NCBI GenBank assembly: GCA_900618795.1
Contig: UYJD01000016.1
Span: 464,027 to 528,026 of the forward strand
Direction of reading: 5' to 3'
DNA length: 64,000 nucleotides
From: Cyanodermella asteris
Taxonomy: Eukaryota > Ascomycota > Lecanoromycetes > Ostropales > Stictidaceae
Positions within the stretch are counted from its first letter, which is position 1. Each line of letters opens with the position of its first letter. Under the pieces are notes generated by a model. That model was not told the DNA's origin and made no database searches. It worked only from the letters and a program-made list of their open reading frames with translations. Below, piece by piece: positions 1 to 9,844 of the stretch. Position numbers and translations under genes: made by a program.

Positions 1-324
1 AGTTCAATAAAATCAAAGAGGATGAAATGAGCTTTCACAAGGCAGTCAGATGAAGCATTACCTGCGCATGAAGGTCCTAAGAGTCGAGTTTCCTTGGTGA
101 AGTCCTTGGAAGTGCTGGACCTGGAGATACAGCGCCATCGTGAGCACCTGTCATTGGCAAACGTTATTCGCAGAGCGGTATGTTCTGGAGACTAGACTCA
201 GATGATCTTAAAGGCATGACATACACTTATCGCTGGGCACACAACTCCAGAGCTGCATTCGAGCGCCACATCTGTGCAACGATCAGCGTTCCACTGTCAT
301 GTCCGTCGTGACCATGATGCCTCC
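1..324. other. Gene-free left edge
   Basis: I see no supported coding sequence here. It lies downstream of the 7TM protein gene and probably holds its 3' untranslated region. A gene crossing the left edge cannot be excluded. Confidence 0.5.
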
Positions 325-1594
325 CTATCCAAACTCGCTCCTCCTACCGTCCCCGTCAATTGATTCGAGGCTCGCGTTGCGACTCGGAAAGCTTCCGTTC
401 TTGGTTCCAGCATCGCGGTCATCATCTCCCGCCTGCCTTCCCGCCGAACTAATATGCGTAACGACGGTGCTTGCGTTTGGCCTGCCAGTAGCACTAGCGC
501 GTCTAAACCTGCTCATCCTATTCGCGGATCTGGTCGTCGACGAGCCTGTCAGTTCAACGTCGTCCGAGTTCGTCAGCGGCGTATCATCATCGCCAAAGAT
601 GTTCTTTCTGCTGCGAGCCACGAGCGGAGATGGATTCTTATTGCGGCTCCTGCTTTCCGTAGTTGTGCGCGTGATTAGACCCATCTTCTGCAGCGTTTTC
701 GTCAAGAGCGGACGCATCGCCGGCAGACATGCGGAGATTAGGTACATTCCGGGCTCGATGATGGTCCACAGGACGAGTTGCCCGGATTTATGTGACGTCG
801 TTCAACAACTCGACTCGAAAGTAAGTCACGAACCGTAAGATGCTGGCCACGAACCCCAGAGATCCCGTCATGAAGACGACCCCCAAGGCAAGTTTCTGAT
901 GCATGCCGATTTTGAGCGTCATGATGGTTGGGATGGGGAGGATGATCATCACGACATCCGTGACCAGGTTGCTGACGCTTAGGTACTCGTAGAACTCTTG
1001 TTGGTCGAAGCAGTGGCCGCCGGGGATCGTCTTGTCCCATTGATATTCAAAGGGGATACACTGCAGGACACACGCCACGCTCTGCGCGAACCAAGCCGCG
1101 AGCGTAATTCCCACGAGCATCCAGCAAATGATTCGATCGCGTCTGTTGGCGATGACGCGCAGATAAATCGACAGGAGCGCCAGTTTCGTGAGACAGATAC
1201 AAAGGAGGTAGAAAAACTCCACGACAAACGCAAGCTTCAGCCATGTGGTTATAGTCCCTGGGTCATGTATCTCCCAGTACGCAGCGTGCCTACCGATTCC
1301 ACCGGCGTGTATCAAAGCCATGTCGCACGCCTGCGAGGCCATAACAGAGATGAGAGCCGGGAATACGAGCCAGTCATCCCAGCCCCAGGATGCCCGGTTG
1401 AGCCGCCGAGCCCAGAATCGAAGGGCCACGAGCAGTGGACAGAGGATCATGAAGGCTATGCATGCTTCGGTTGGGTAGCTCCCGGACCATTCGTTGAGGA
1501 ACTGAGCCGAGTACGAAGGTGCTGCTGACGCTGGTGTGGTATAGGTAATGGTCGACGATGCGGAGAAGGAAGTAGATGATGTCGCTGAAGCCAT
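325..1594 (-). CDS. Fungal rhodopsin-domain 7TM protein (PTH11/SAT4-like), frame broken once
   Basis: Integral plasma-membrane protein of the fungal rhodopsin-domain family, often called PTH11-like receptors; ligands are mostly unknown. The ATG at 1594 opens 268 codons with a Ser/Thr-rich N-terminus, then hydrophobic helices beginning around AFMILCPLLVALRF and continuing through LVTDVVMIILPIPTIMTLKI and LALGVVFMTGSLGFVASILR. These are the usual family landmarks (the Asp-containing helix followed by LPIPT). The frame stops at a TAA (788-790), and the next family block, WTIIEPGMYLISACLPAMRP, continues directly in the adjacent frame to a stop at 325-327, giving a hydrophilic Ser/Arg-rich tail. 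The two blocks abut, leaving no room for an intron, so one base is missing. Either the assembly lacks a base or the gene is decaying. The family call is firm; the exact ligand class is unknown. Confidence 0.75.
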
Positions 1595-2076
1595 TGTGCT
1601 CTAGATTTAATCAGTCGATTCGTCAGTCAACACCAGGCACAAGAACACAAGATAGGAGTTGAAGGAACAAGAAGGATCATCTGGACTGCTTATAGAAACC
1701 GTGGCTTTCTGGATCATTTAGGGGGAGAGGATCCTGAGGTGCATGGCTCAAAAGCCAAGTCATTCCTCGCGGGTCCATTACTGTTGCCCATCAAGTCCGT
1801 GTGCGATGAGTAGCTATAATGGAGGTGGCTCCTGCCTCGAGTGTCAACGCTGTATTAGCAAAGCATAAACCTCCCGAAGTCGGGGATCCCAAGCTTCGAG
1901 ACCAGGTCTGCAAGCTTGTACAGTCAGAACTGCTCACGGCAGTAGACGACGGTACTGTCAGTGCCGAAAAACCGTGCGCGACGTTGAAGCATGGACATTC
2001 AACGTCAAAGCGCAGCATGACCAGAGCGAGGCGCGTGCAGGCAGCAGTCAAGAGTGCTGCAAGAGTGTAGATCGAG

Positions 2077-2110
2077 ACACTTTGCAGCTGTTACGTGCAC
2101 TGCAAAGTGT
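2077..2110. repeat. Perfect 11-bp inverted repeat
   Basis: ACACTTTGCAG at 2077-2087 is the exact reverse complement of CTGCAAAGTGT at 2100-2110, with a 12-base spacer. A near copy of the right arm, CTGCAAGAGTGT, lies at 2057-2068. Function is unknown. Confidence 0.6.
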
Positions 2111-2480
2111 AATGTCGGAAAGTGTAACACCCGCGAATTACACGTTGTCTGATATTCAAAGACATTGAGTCCCCAGCACGACCCTACCCTGGTCGCTGTG
2201 GAAGACACTTTCAAGGCGCACGGTACGATAATTCGAAGCGCTGAGTATATCAAACAAGAAACGTCAGTGCGAACATGGAAATCTTGTCGGAGTCTGATAC
2301 ACTCAAGGCATGGTGGTCCGGAAGTTTCCCGGTTGATAATTTGAGTGAAGGTGTAGCGACCTTGCAATCAATTGTGTTGCATAGATCAAGACAATCGAAT
2401 AGGAACCAGAGAATTCTTGAATGCAAAGCACGACCGGAGGCTTATCTGTTGCAGCTGAGTGATTGACACAAATCCAGGAT

Positions 2481-2511
2481 GGCGGTTTGAACCCGCCGGC
2501 GGAGCCGGCGG
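2481..2511. repeat. Overlapping GC-rich hairpins
   Basis: CCGCCGGC (2493-2500) and GCCGGCGG (2504-2511) are perfect inverted arms around a 3-base loop. GGCGG at 2481-2485 can instead pair with CCGCC at 2493-2497, so the two hairpins exclude each other. The second form resembles a tRNA T-arm, but the rest of a tRNA is missing. Confidence 0.55.
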
Positions 2512-2952
2512 TGGAGCTGTTGTGGCGTGGTCCTTCAGACACGACTACATGGTAGCACTGTACCCCCAAGTGACAACCTGTTGGTACGCAGCGGTGAAGA
2601 CAAAATCTGAGAAGCTGTAAAGAGGCACTTCCCAGTACATGGACATGTTCCAGGCCCGGCCTACTACCCGCGAGTTTTCGTAAGTGAGAGATCGATCAAA
2701 GAAAATCCGCAAGCGCGGCAACATGGCAACGAAAAGGTAGTGAAGCGTCATGAGCAAGGAATATCGAATTTCTCTAGTGCGAGCGTCTTAGAATATCCAA
2801 ATACTCAAGAGTTTCGTAGGGAACACCTGGACACTGATTTCCGAACATGCGTTCTGACGAGCCCCAAATAACCGTGCTCGGCCTGACTTGGCTGTCTGCC
2901 GTGAGCTTTCGAGACGATGCTTTTTGTGTTCGTTGATGAGTCATAGTCATAA

Positions 2953-4794
2953 TCAGTCGTCGTCACCCTCAAATTCCCCTATTTCTCTCAGCTGTTGCAT
3001 GTGCTCTTCCTGTAGGAAACTTCTTGGCGCAACAAAGCTGAAACCACGAAACGGGTTGGTAGACTGTTCCAGGTTGCTGTCGTCCATTTCGAGTCCACTG
3101 TTAAGGCTTGGGCTCAAGTGCAAGTCGGTGAACTCGGCCGCAAAGTTCTCCGCAAGCTCAGGGTCGGTGATTAAGGGCTGGATTGGAGGCTCGAGCTCCC
3201 GCTTCTCGAGCTTCTTCCAATCAATCTTACGAAAAAACCGATGCTGCTTGATCTTCGCAAGGTCTTTTTTACCTTCGAATCCGAGGCGCTTATGAGGCTC
3301 CTTACGCAGAAACTTGGTCAGAAGATCCTTTGCGTCAGGGCTGAGGAAGTATGCGAACGTCGGCTTTGCTTTGCAAATCTTCTCCTGAGTCTTACGATGG
3401 TTGGGTGCAGCGAATGGTGGGCTACCCGCGAGCAAGTCATAGCCAAGGGCGCCCAGGGACCACCAATCAACTGCAGCCCCATAGAAATGGCCCATGACTA
3501 CTTCCGGGGCCATGTAATCAATCGTGCCTAGGATACTGCTGCAGCGCACGTTGTCAGTTCCATCCACGGCAACCTTGCCGAGTCCAAAATCGGTCAGAAG
3601 AAGATGACCGTCGGCGTCCAACAAGCAATTTTCGGGCTTGAGGTCACGGTACACAACGCCGACGGTATGGTGGAGATGCTCCAAAGCCAGCACCAATTCG
3701 GCCATATAGAACGCAGCCGTGGGCTCCGGAAACATCTTTTCGGCGGCCAAATGAGTGAAGAGCTCTCCGCCCTGAGCGTACTCAAGAATGAGGTACAGCC
3801 TTTCCTGATCTTGAAAGGCATAGAAGAGCTTGACGACAAAGGGGTGTCTGTTGATCGATTCTAGAATTGCTCGCTCCGTCTTCGTCTGCTCGACCATGGA
3901 TTTGTGCACGGTCAGGCTCGCTTTTCGGAACATTTTCTGTGCATACAAACGTCCCGACGACCGTTGCTTGACAAGGTGAACTGTGCCGAAAGTGCCTTTT
4001 CCTAGGCAGGTGAGTGGCTCAAAGTCGGCGGCAGTCATCTTCCGGTGGACCTTGTCAAGGAATGGTGTCACTGGAATGGCCCCTTCTCCATCCTCATGCT
4101 CAAGTACCTTGGCTTCGGCGCTGACGAAGTCATGCTCGATCTCAATATCATAGCTGGTCATTTCGGTGGGGTCACTGTCGTATCCCACGTCCGACATGCC
4201 ATCCGTAATAGTGCTCGGAGATTCCGATCCAAACTTACTTCCCGAGCGCATCATGGAGGTCTGACTGGGTGTCCGTTCCAGGTCCAGCGCCTCCAGCTGC
4301 TGTCGTAAAGCACTGATGCCGCCCGCGCGGGATGCTGGTCGGAGCATGGGGCTGTTGCTGCCGCTGGTGAGATTCGAACTGGCCTGAGGTGCGAACAGAC
4401 GTTGGCGGGGCGTCGCTTCCCATTCCCCCTCGGTCATGCCCACATTCGGTGAAACAATCCCGTGTCGCTTCCCGTGTACCAGATCGTCCATTTTCATCGC
4501 TTTCTTCGGCTTGCGACGCGCCTTGCGAGGCGTGCTGCAACCTCGTGGCTGGAATTCTGGCAGAAATATATCACCCACCTCTTTGAACGGCGGTCTGTTC
4601 CGGCTTCGAGACCTTGATGGCGGCAGATCGGGCGATCTCTGAGCGGATGTTGGCGAAGTCGGACTGGGAGGCTCGACCCTCGTTCCCACACGAACCCGAG
4701 CCGGATCGCTGCTGCGGCCCTGAGGCTTGTCGAGGTCCATATCCTCGTCGTCGGACCAGTGACCAGTAAACAACATGTCCGCTGATAGCTCCAT
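2953..4794 (-). CDS. psk1: AGC-family protein kinase, S6K-like (Psk1/Ypk3 type)
   Basis: Ser/Thr kinase of the ribosomal S6 kinase branch (fission yeast Psk1, budding yeast Ypk3), which in those yeasts acts below TORC1 on ribosomal protein S6. I start at the ATG at 4794, in context GCCATGG; the frame is open further upstream but has no ATG. The product is 613 aa: a Ser/Pro-rich N-terminus to about residue 255, glycine loop GKGTFG (265-270), catalytic Lys287 in YAQK, YRDLKPEN with Asp384, DFG at 402-404, a T-loop reading SSILGTIDYMAPE with the phosphorylatable Ser at about 420, then the AGC C-tail with hydrophobic motif FRGFSFV (582-588, Ser586). All catalytic residues are present. The T-loop has Ser and ILGT where animal S6K has Thr and FCGT. 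A 5' UTR intron ending just before the ATG is possible (TGTACAG). No introns are seen in the coding part. Confidence 0.9.
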   Translation of the reverse strand: MELSADMLFTGHWSDDEDMDLDKPQGRSSDPARVRVGTRVEPPSPTSPTSAQRSPDLPPSRSRSRNRPPFKEVGDIFLPEFQPRGCSTPRKARRKPKKAMKMDDLVHGKRHGIVSPNVGMTEGEWEATPRQRLFAPQASSNLTSGSNSPMLRPASRAGGISALRQQLEALDLERTPSQTSMMRSGSKFGSESPSTITDGMSDVGYDSDPTEMTSYDIEIEHDFVSAEAKVLEHEDGEGAIPVTPFLDKVHRKMTAADFEPLTCLGKGTFGTVHLVKQRSSGRLYAQKMFRKASLTVHKSMVEQTKTERAILESINRHPFVVKLFYAFQDQERLYLILEYAQGGELFTHLAAEKMFPEPTAAFYMAELVLALEHLHHTVGVVYRDLKPENCLLDADGHLLLTDFGLGKVAVDGTDNVRCSSILGTIDYMAPEVVMGHFYGAAVDWWSLGALGYDLLAGSPPFAAPNHRKTQEKICKAKPTFAYFLSPDAKDLLTKFLRKEPHKRLGFEGKKDLAKIKQHRFFRKIDWKKLEKRELEPPIQPLITDPELAENFAAEFTDLHLSPSLNSGLEMDDSNLEQSTNPFRGFSFVAPRSFLQEEHMQQLREIGEFEGDDD

Positions 4795-5479
4795 GGCTTC
4801 ATAGGGCTGCTGTACAGAAGTCACTGCCAAGTAAGATTTGGCCAAGTCCAAAATTTTTCTCGGGAGAAACGAGCTATTGTTTGGATTAAGTCAACTTCAC
4901 CTCGAAGTTTGCTTGTCTTGATTGCGGCGCAAGTCAACGGTACATGTGCCGCGAAGTCGCCCGCTCAAGGCGGGCTCAGCACACCTAGCCAAAGGATGCC
5001 CTTGAAATTGGCGAACAAGGAGATGTCGAGCAAGGCAGAGCGTGGGAAGACGCCAGCGAAGAGGCCGGAGCAAAGAGCAGATTGAGAAGCGCAGGTCTTG
5101 TTTTCGTCCATCGGGCAAGATGTAAGTATTTCGTAAGTGTATGGCAGTGCGAACGGTGCAGTGAAGCGTCGAAGGGAGAGGGAGGGAGTGTGTTCAGTGA
5201 CGGTGCAGGTGAAGAGTGAGACCAAGAGAAACGCGGATTGGCTGGCGGCGGCACGATGATTGCTCGCGCCAAGCGGCGGCGCAACCTGTCAACTGCCCGC
5301 CGCTTCTGGTCGGCCTTCCAGACTTTTGATGTTTGCGGCCGCCAACCACTTAAGCCACGTGAAAGGTCTAATGAATTGACGAACAAGCGCATGCTTCGCG
5401 ACTTATCCTGCGTCAAGTTTCGGAGCCGAGGATGATCATTGAAATGCCGCAGTAACCTCATTCATTTTATTCTGTCCTA
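4795..5479 (-). promoter_or_regulatory. Upstream region of the S6K-like kinase
   Basis: Read on the minus strand, roughly 5230-5150 is pyrimidine-rich (runs of CCCTC and CTCCC), typical of fungal promoters and 5' leaders. The block also contains the 3' flank of the CoA-transferase. A long antisense-free open frame here (4985-5461, minus) has biased, unrecognisable composition and I do not count it as a gene. Confidence 0.4.
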
Positions 5480-7156
5480 TCAAGACACCACGCCGTCCTT
5501 TCTGAGCGTTGCAATTTCACCCGTACTCAGGCCGGCATACATCTCCAGTATCTCATCCGTATGCTGGCCCAGTGTCGGCGGCGGAGTCCTGATACCCGGT
5601 TCGATATCCGAGAACTTCAGTGGAGTGTTTACAAGCTTCATGGGACCGCACTCCGGATGGTCGACCTCCTTCACCATGTTCCTGGCCTGGACGTGCTCGT
5701 TTTCTAATGTGTCTTTCACGTCATTGATCGGACCATATGGCAAACCACTGTGCTTCAGCTGATCGACCCACTCCTGCGTAGTCTTTTTGCTGTACGCGTC
5801 GTCGATCAGCTCTTCTAGTACCTCTCGGTGCTGGACTCTCAGGGCGTTCGACGTGAAACGTGGGTCGTCTTTCCACTCTGGGTGACCTGCTTGGTCGCAT
5901 ATGATACCAAACAACCTATCGTTGCCACCGCCCAATAAGAGCTTACCATCCTTGGTCTTGAATGCCTTATAAGGCACGATTGAAGCTTAGAAACCTGGTC
6001 AGCCCACGCTCCGGATCGGGTTCGGATGAAGTCTTACCGTGTGCTGTCCCCCATCTACCACTGTCTCGCTTGCCAGAAATGAGGACGCTGCTGGCCAGAT
6101 TCGATAGCGTTGCGACCTGGCAGTCCGATAAAGCTGCATCGATCATCTGTCCCTTTCCGGTCTTCATTCTTCCAATCAAGGCCGCCTGAATGGCGTTGCA
6201 GGTGTACAGGCCCGTGGTTAGATCTGTCACTGCCACGCCAACCTTGACCGGCGTTCCATCCCTTTCGCCGGTAATGTGCATGAGACCCATTTCAGCCTCT
6301 ACCATGACATCGTAGCCTGCACGATGCGAGTAAGGTCCGGTCTGGCCGTACCCAGTGACTGAGGCATAGATTATGGACGGGTTGATCTTCGAAACCGATT
6401 CGTAGTCCAACTTGTACCTGCACGCAAGCGTCAGTAGCATCAGGGCCAGAAGAAAATTTCTCATACTTCTTCAATGCTCCAGGAATGTAGTTCTCAACCA
6501 AGACATCGCATTCCTTGATCATGTTATGCAGAATCTCAACTCCAGCAGGCGTCTGAAACGACAAGCCTATCGACTTCTTGTTTCGATTCACCTGACAAAC
6601 TCATCAATACCTTTTGCTTGACCGTGTCAGGTTGCACTCACGGCCAGGAAGTAAGCAGCCTCTCCGGGTCCATCCTTTCCACTGTCCGACGTATACGTAG
6701 CCCAAGGTGGACCCCACGCTCTCGTATCATCGCCTCTCGTCGGGTGCTCAACTTTGATGACCTCGGCTCTGCGCACATAACCTGTCAGCACTTTAGACCT
6801 GCATTAATTACGTAGGCAGATGCGTCGCAGCATACTGCTGAGGCACGTAATCCTACCCCAAATCTCCAAGTATCTGAGTGCAGTATGGCTGTCTGCTTGT
6901 CAGCCGACGCACGGTACGGATGATCCCCTCCAGTAGCGAACTCATAATCCAAGGCGTGAATCTCACATACACCAGCCAACACTCTAGTCATGTCCAGAAC
7001 TCGGATTCCATGCAATGGCAGCTTCGAGGTATCAGGCGCTGCTGCGGTGGCCAGACAACGGCCCAGCACTCGGCTGCTGCGTGATGCAACTTTCGGCCAT
7101 TGAGCGTGATTGAGATGCGACCTGGCTGCAAATAAAGTCCGACTGGGTCCAGACAT
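5480..7156 (-). CDS. Class III (CaiB/BaiF) CoA-transferase, SUGCT-like, mitochondrial
   Basis: Transfers CoA between carboxylic acids; the closest well-known type is succinate-hydroxymethylglutarate CoA-transferase of mitochondria. Six exons: 7156-6971, 6888-6857, 6768-6642, 6591-6467, 6417-6038 and 5985-5480, 451 aa in all, close to human SUGCT. Every junction is GT-AG and keeps frame; introns are 49-88 nt. The N-terminus is Arg/Ser/Ala-rich without acids, as in mitochondrial presequences, then GIRVLDMTRVLAG opens the CoA-transferase fold. NRNKKS and the block TGYGQTGPYSHRAGYD carry the expected catalytic Asp (about residue 193). GTAHASIVPYKAF across the last junction confirms the splice. 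Exon 2 is only 32 nt. The neighbours are unrelated. Substrate cannot be told from sequence. Confidence 0.9.
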
Positions 7157-7343
7157 TTTTTGAAGAGATAGACGTAATACTATGGCTTTGAGACGTGCGG
7201 TTCCATTTCTTATATGTTTGTTGAATGTGGAGCTCCAGGTGCAAGCTCCCCACAAGCCGAGGCACTGTGGTTCCATACACTGTGCCAAGGCGTGAACTGG
7301 ACGACCAGGAATCCAACCGCCCCAACCAAGTATCCTGCCAGAT

Positions 7344-7445
7344 ACCCAGTCAAGTACCTGACTAAGGACCCTGCGAGATGCCCGGGCAGTTAAGCGCCCA
7401 GCTGACTTAACACCCAGTCAAGTACGCAGCTCGGTACTTGACTAA
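7344..7445. repeat. Degenerate repeat cluster with perfect 10-bp palindrome
   Basis: The 14-mer acccagtcaagtac occurs at 7344-7357 and again at 7412-7425. The second copy forms a perfect inverted repeat: AGTCAAGTAC (7416-7425) with GTACTTGACT (7434-7443), spacer 8 bases. The first is followed by a partial copy of the right arm (CTGACTAAG). The surrounding DNA to about 7500 has further AAGTAY variants. Confidence 0.55.
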
Positions 7446-7826
7446 ATACCTAGCTAATTGTCTAGCCCAATGCGATACTAAGTATCATACGAAGTACCCA
7501 AGCAAACTGACACATCAGTAGCGACACCGTCACTATAGCTGAGAAGCCTGCACGAGGTTGACACAGCCTGCTCTACATCATTCTCTTGTCCACGGTTAAT
7601 GTGCCGAATTGCGTGTTGGCCGTTGTCTTTCCAACGATACAAATGTTTCGCAGAACAGACTATATTGCAACATTGTCTGCCCTGATCGAAATATCACCTG
7701 AACGATTTCTATCTCGCACCACTGGTAGTTGCTGGTTTTTCCAGTATCTGTCTCTGTTATTCGAGAACTGCTCCGATCGAAATTGATCGATCACCTCTAA
7801 TCCCAGGATCTTGGTGGCCGAGCCAG

Positions 7827-7900
7827 CATGTCAGCACTGGACAAGACAACATGTCAGGTACTGACGGCATATCAGGTCCTGACGACACGTCAGATACCAA
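7827..7900. repeat. Four degenerate short tandem units with TCAG...CTGA cores
   Basis: Units begin at about 7827, 7850, 7868 and 7886. The clearest are catgtcaggtactgac and catatcaggtcctgac; each has a GTCAG/CTGAC-type inverted core. Spacing is 18-23 bases. The function is unknown. Confidence 0.5.
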
Positions 7901-8598
7901 ATGCATATTGGATCCCCGATGAATGTGGACTGATGGCCAGAATGTACCTCAACTCCCATCCTGAACCAGTCACGGCCGGTCAGAATGCCAAACTCCACAA
8001 CAACCTCTGAAGGTGGATCGTGGACACCGCTTATAGCTGTCTTCCGTATCGGTAAGATAGTTCGTTACCGCTTGATGGTGATGAGCTCTGCCAACAAGTG
8101 GGCTAAGCATCTCCGACTCGATGGCTTCGGAGCATCTGTGCGCAGCTGAGGTCATGGCCTCTCTTCTGGGATCATAAACAGGACGAAGGGTTTCTATACC
8201 CTAAGGGTAACGAACACCCAAGTCTTTACGTCCTGAATGCTGGAATCAGCACAAGCGAGCTGGATTCCCGGCTCGCTCTTCTGTTCAAGGATCGTGATGG
8301 GTCCGGCATTGGGGGTCCAATTCCAAAGGACGTCAGCGCTTTTGCACTATACTCCACCCTGCCGGGCTTTGAACCACTTGACTGAAGGGCGGAAGGTATC
8401 GACTGACGTTGGTGGGTGAATAGAGAGGATCGACGGCAAGTCTGCGGGATATGTCATTATCTGGGGCAGTCGTTCGAGCGGCCAAAACATACCAGTCAGG
8501 CATCCGCATCAAAGGCTTGGGCGAAACATCTGGAGATAAAAAGTCCCGGGCGTGGCAGATCTATTCACGGGCGAGAGTGATCGAAGAACGGATTGGTG

Positions 8599-8668
8599 GT
8601 TTTTTTTGGTTTTTTTTTTTTTGGGGGGGGGGGGGGGGGGNNNNNNNNNNNNNNNNNNNNNNNNNGGG
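8599..8668. other. Assembly gap flanked by poly-T and poly-G runs
   Basis: 25 Ns at 8641-8665 are preceded by T runs broken by GG and then 18 or more Gs, with three more Gs after the Ns. The real gap length is unknown, and the homopolymers are probably sequencing or assembly artefacts. Confidence 0.9.
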
Positions 8669-9101
8669 TTGGCTATATGCTCCCTTTTCTCGCGCCTGGC
8701 CATTCGTTGGTATTGAAGCGAAATTCCAAGAGCGAGTTCCCAGCAAGCCAAGGCACTTCGACTCCCAGGCACTTCATCGCTGACCACTATCGGTGGGTTT
8801 GACCTGCCACAGTCAGTGGAGAAGAACTGGGGCAGAGCACGGAACGAGCAATGTCTGCCTGCGAATCACGTCAACGTGTACTTGGACCATCAAGACTATA
8901 CCATCACATAGATCTGAACCATGATTTAGGCACGCTGTCTTGCGAAGTGATGAATTGCCATAAGCAATGAGGCCGTTCCATTTGATTACAGCTGCTCTGA
9001 AACAAGGCTGATGTTGGAAAGTAAGCGAGTACAGGATTATCAATGAGAGTTATGAGGCTCAATGGGAGGAAAGCACGGATCGCGACCAGATCTGCTACCA
9101 C

Positions 9102-9844
9102 TCAATTAGCAGACCAAAGCCCGTTGAACATGGCGGGATTTGGAACAGGCCAAGACCCAGGGAACAAGCGAATGTAAACTGCGATCCATTTTTCCGCCGG
9201 CGAAAGAAGATCGGAGTCGTCTTTATCGAGTTGACACGCCTCCTCCTGTTTGCGCGTCATGCATTCCGGTCTCTTGTGACGTTCCGACGCCGAGACACAG
9301 GCCCCACTGTAAACGTGCCGTCTCATAGCATCCTCCCAATCCACTTCGTCGCAAGCCCACTCGGTATTGCAGTATCTACAACCATCTCGAACAGAGTGAG
9401 AGTCCCAGATGTGAGTCCTGAAGCATAGCATTAGCTAGAACTTCAGATCGCTCGGAGGTCCACTCACGTTAGCTCCCTCCATTCAAAGCCATTCGGGGCG
9501 GTACATGGCGTTCGCACGTTTGCGTATCTTCGAGGATCATGCGTCGCAAAGGGGCAAAAAAGTCTTGTTCTGGAGCTTTCCCGCTGATTGCCGTCAACAT
9601 ATGTGGCGTCGTCGTTGGCAGCTGCGTTCAGGAAATCGCATGATTGCCCCTCCGCAATGCGTGGTGAGCTGCAGCCCAGTGAGGGAGTCTGATCTGTTGT
9701 CGACCACTCCCATTCGTCTCGATTCGAGAATGTTGGGGACGGGATTGTCGAGTGCGGCGAAGAAGCTCGTGTGCATGTTCCCTGGTAATGGGATTTCCGC
9801 TCGCCTTGTAAAAGAGACCAGTCTGAATATGGATACTTCGGCAT
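9102..9844 (-). CDS. Short fungal zinc-finger protein, paralogue of the 10.8-12.6 kb gene
   Basis: Two exons, 9844-9468 and 9417-9102, separated by a 50-nt GT-AG intron, give 230 aa. The joined sequence has LFCPFATHDPRRY, then a Cys, then W..L..HIWDSH, then C-x2-C (CRYC) and later H-x5-C. This is the fungal extended zinc-binding block seen in many ascomycete proteins with C2H2-like fingers. The downstream gene has the same order (CPFSAHDPSRY, HLTEHLRRYH, CRFC) and the same following element (SPAEKWIAVYIRLFP here, SAEEFWALIYQRLFP there). The homology ends about 15 residues later, at a stop, whereas the larger gene goes on for about 400 residues. It is therefore either a truncated duplicate or a short form. 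Function is unknown; a nuclear regulatory role is only inferred. Confidence 0.65.

Larger units (their letters stand above)
1595..2952. other. Intergenic, 1.36 kb, with two hairpin-forming repeats
   Basis: No coding region is supported. It holds the upstream region of the 7TM protein gene, the 3' flank of the kinase gene, and two inverted repeats listed separately. Short open frames here lack family similarity that I recognise. Confidence 0.5.
7157..9101. other. Gene-free region, 1.9 kb, palindrome-rich, with assembly gap
   Basis: No gene is supported. It holds two clusters of degenerate palindromic units and a 25-N gap, listed separately. Nothing resembling a transposase, LTR or tRNA was seen. 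Confidence 0.5.

Noticed and set aside
2477-2515. tRNA T-arm-like GGGTTCAAAC on the minus strand
   Set aside because: Stem register does not fit a canonical T-arm, and no D-arm or acceptor stem is present.
4985-5461. 158-codon minus-strand open frame upstream of the kinase
   Set aside because: Sequence is pyrimidine-biased leader DNA, and the frame has no recognisable protein pattern.
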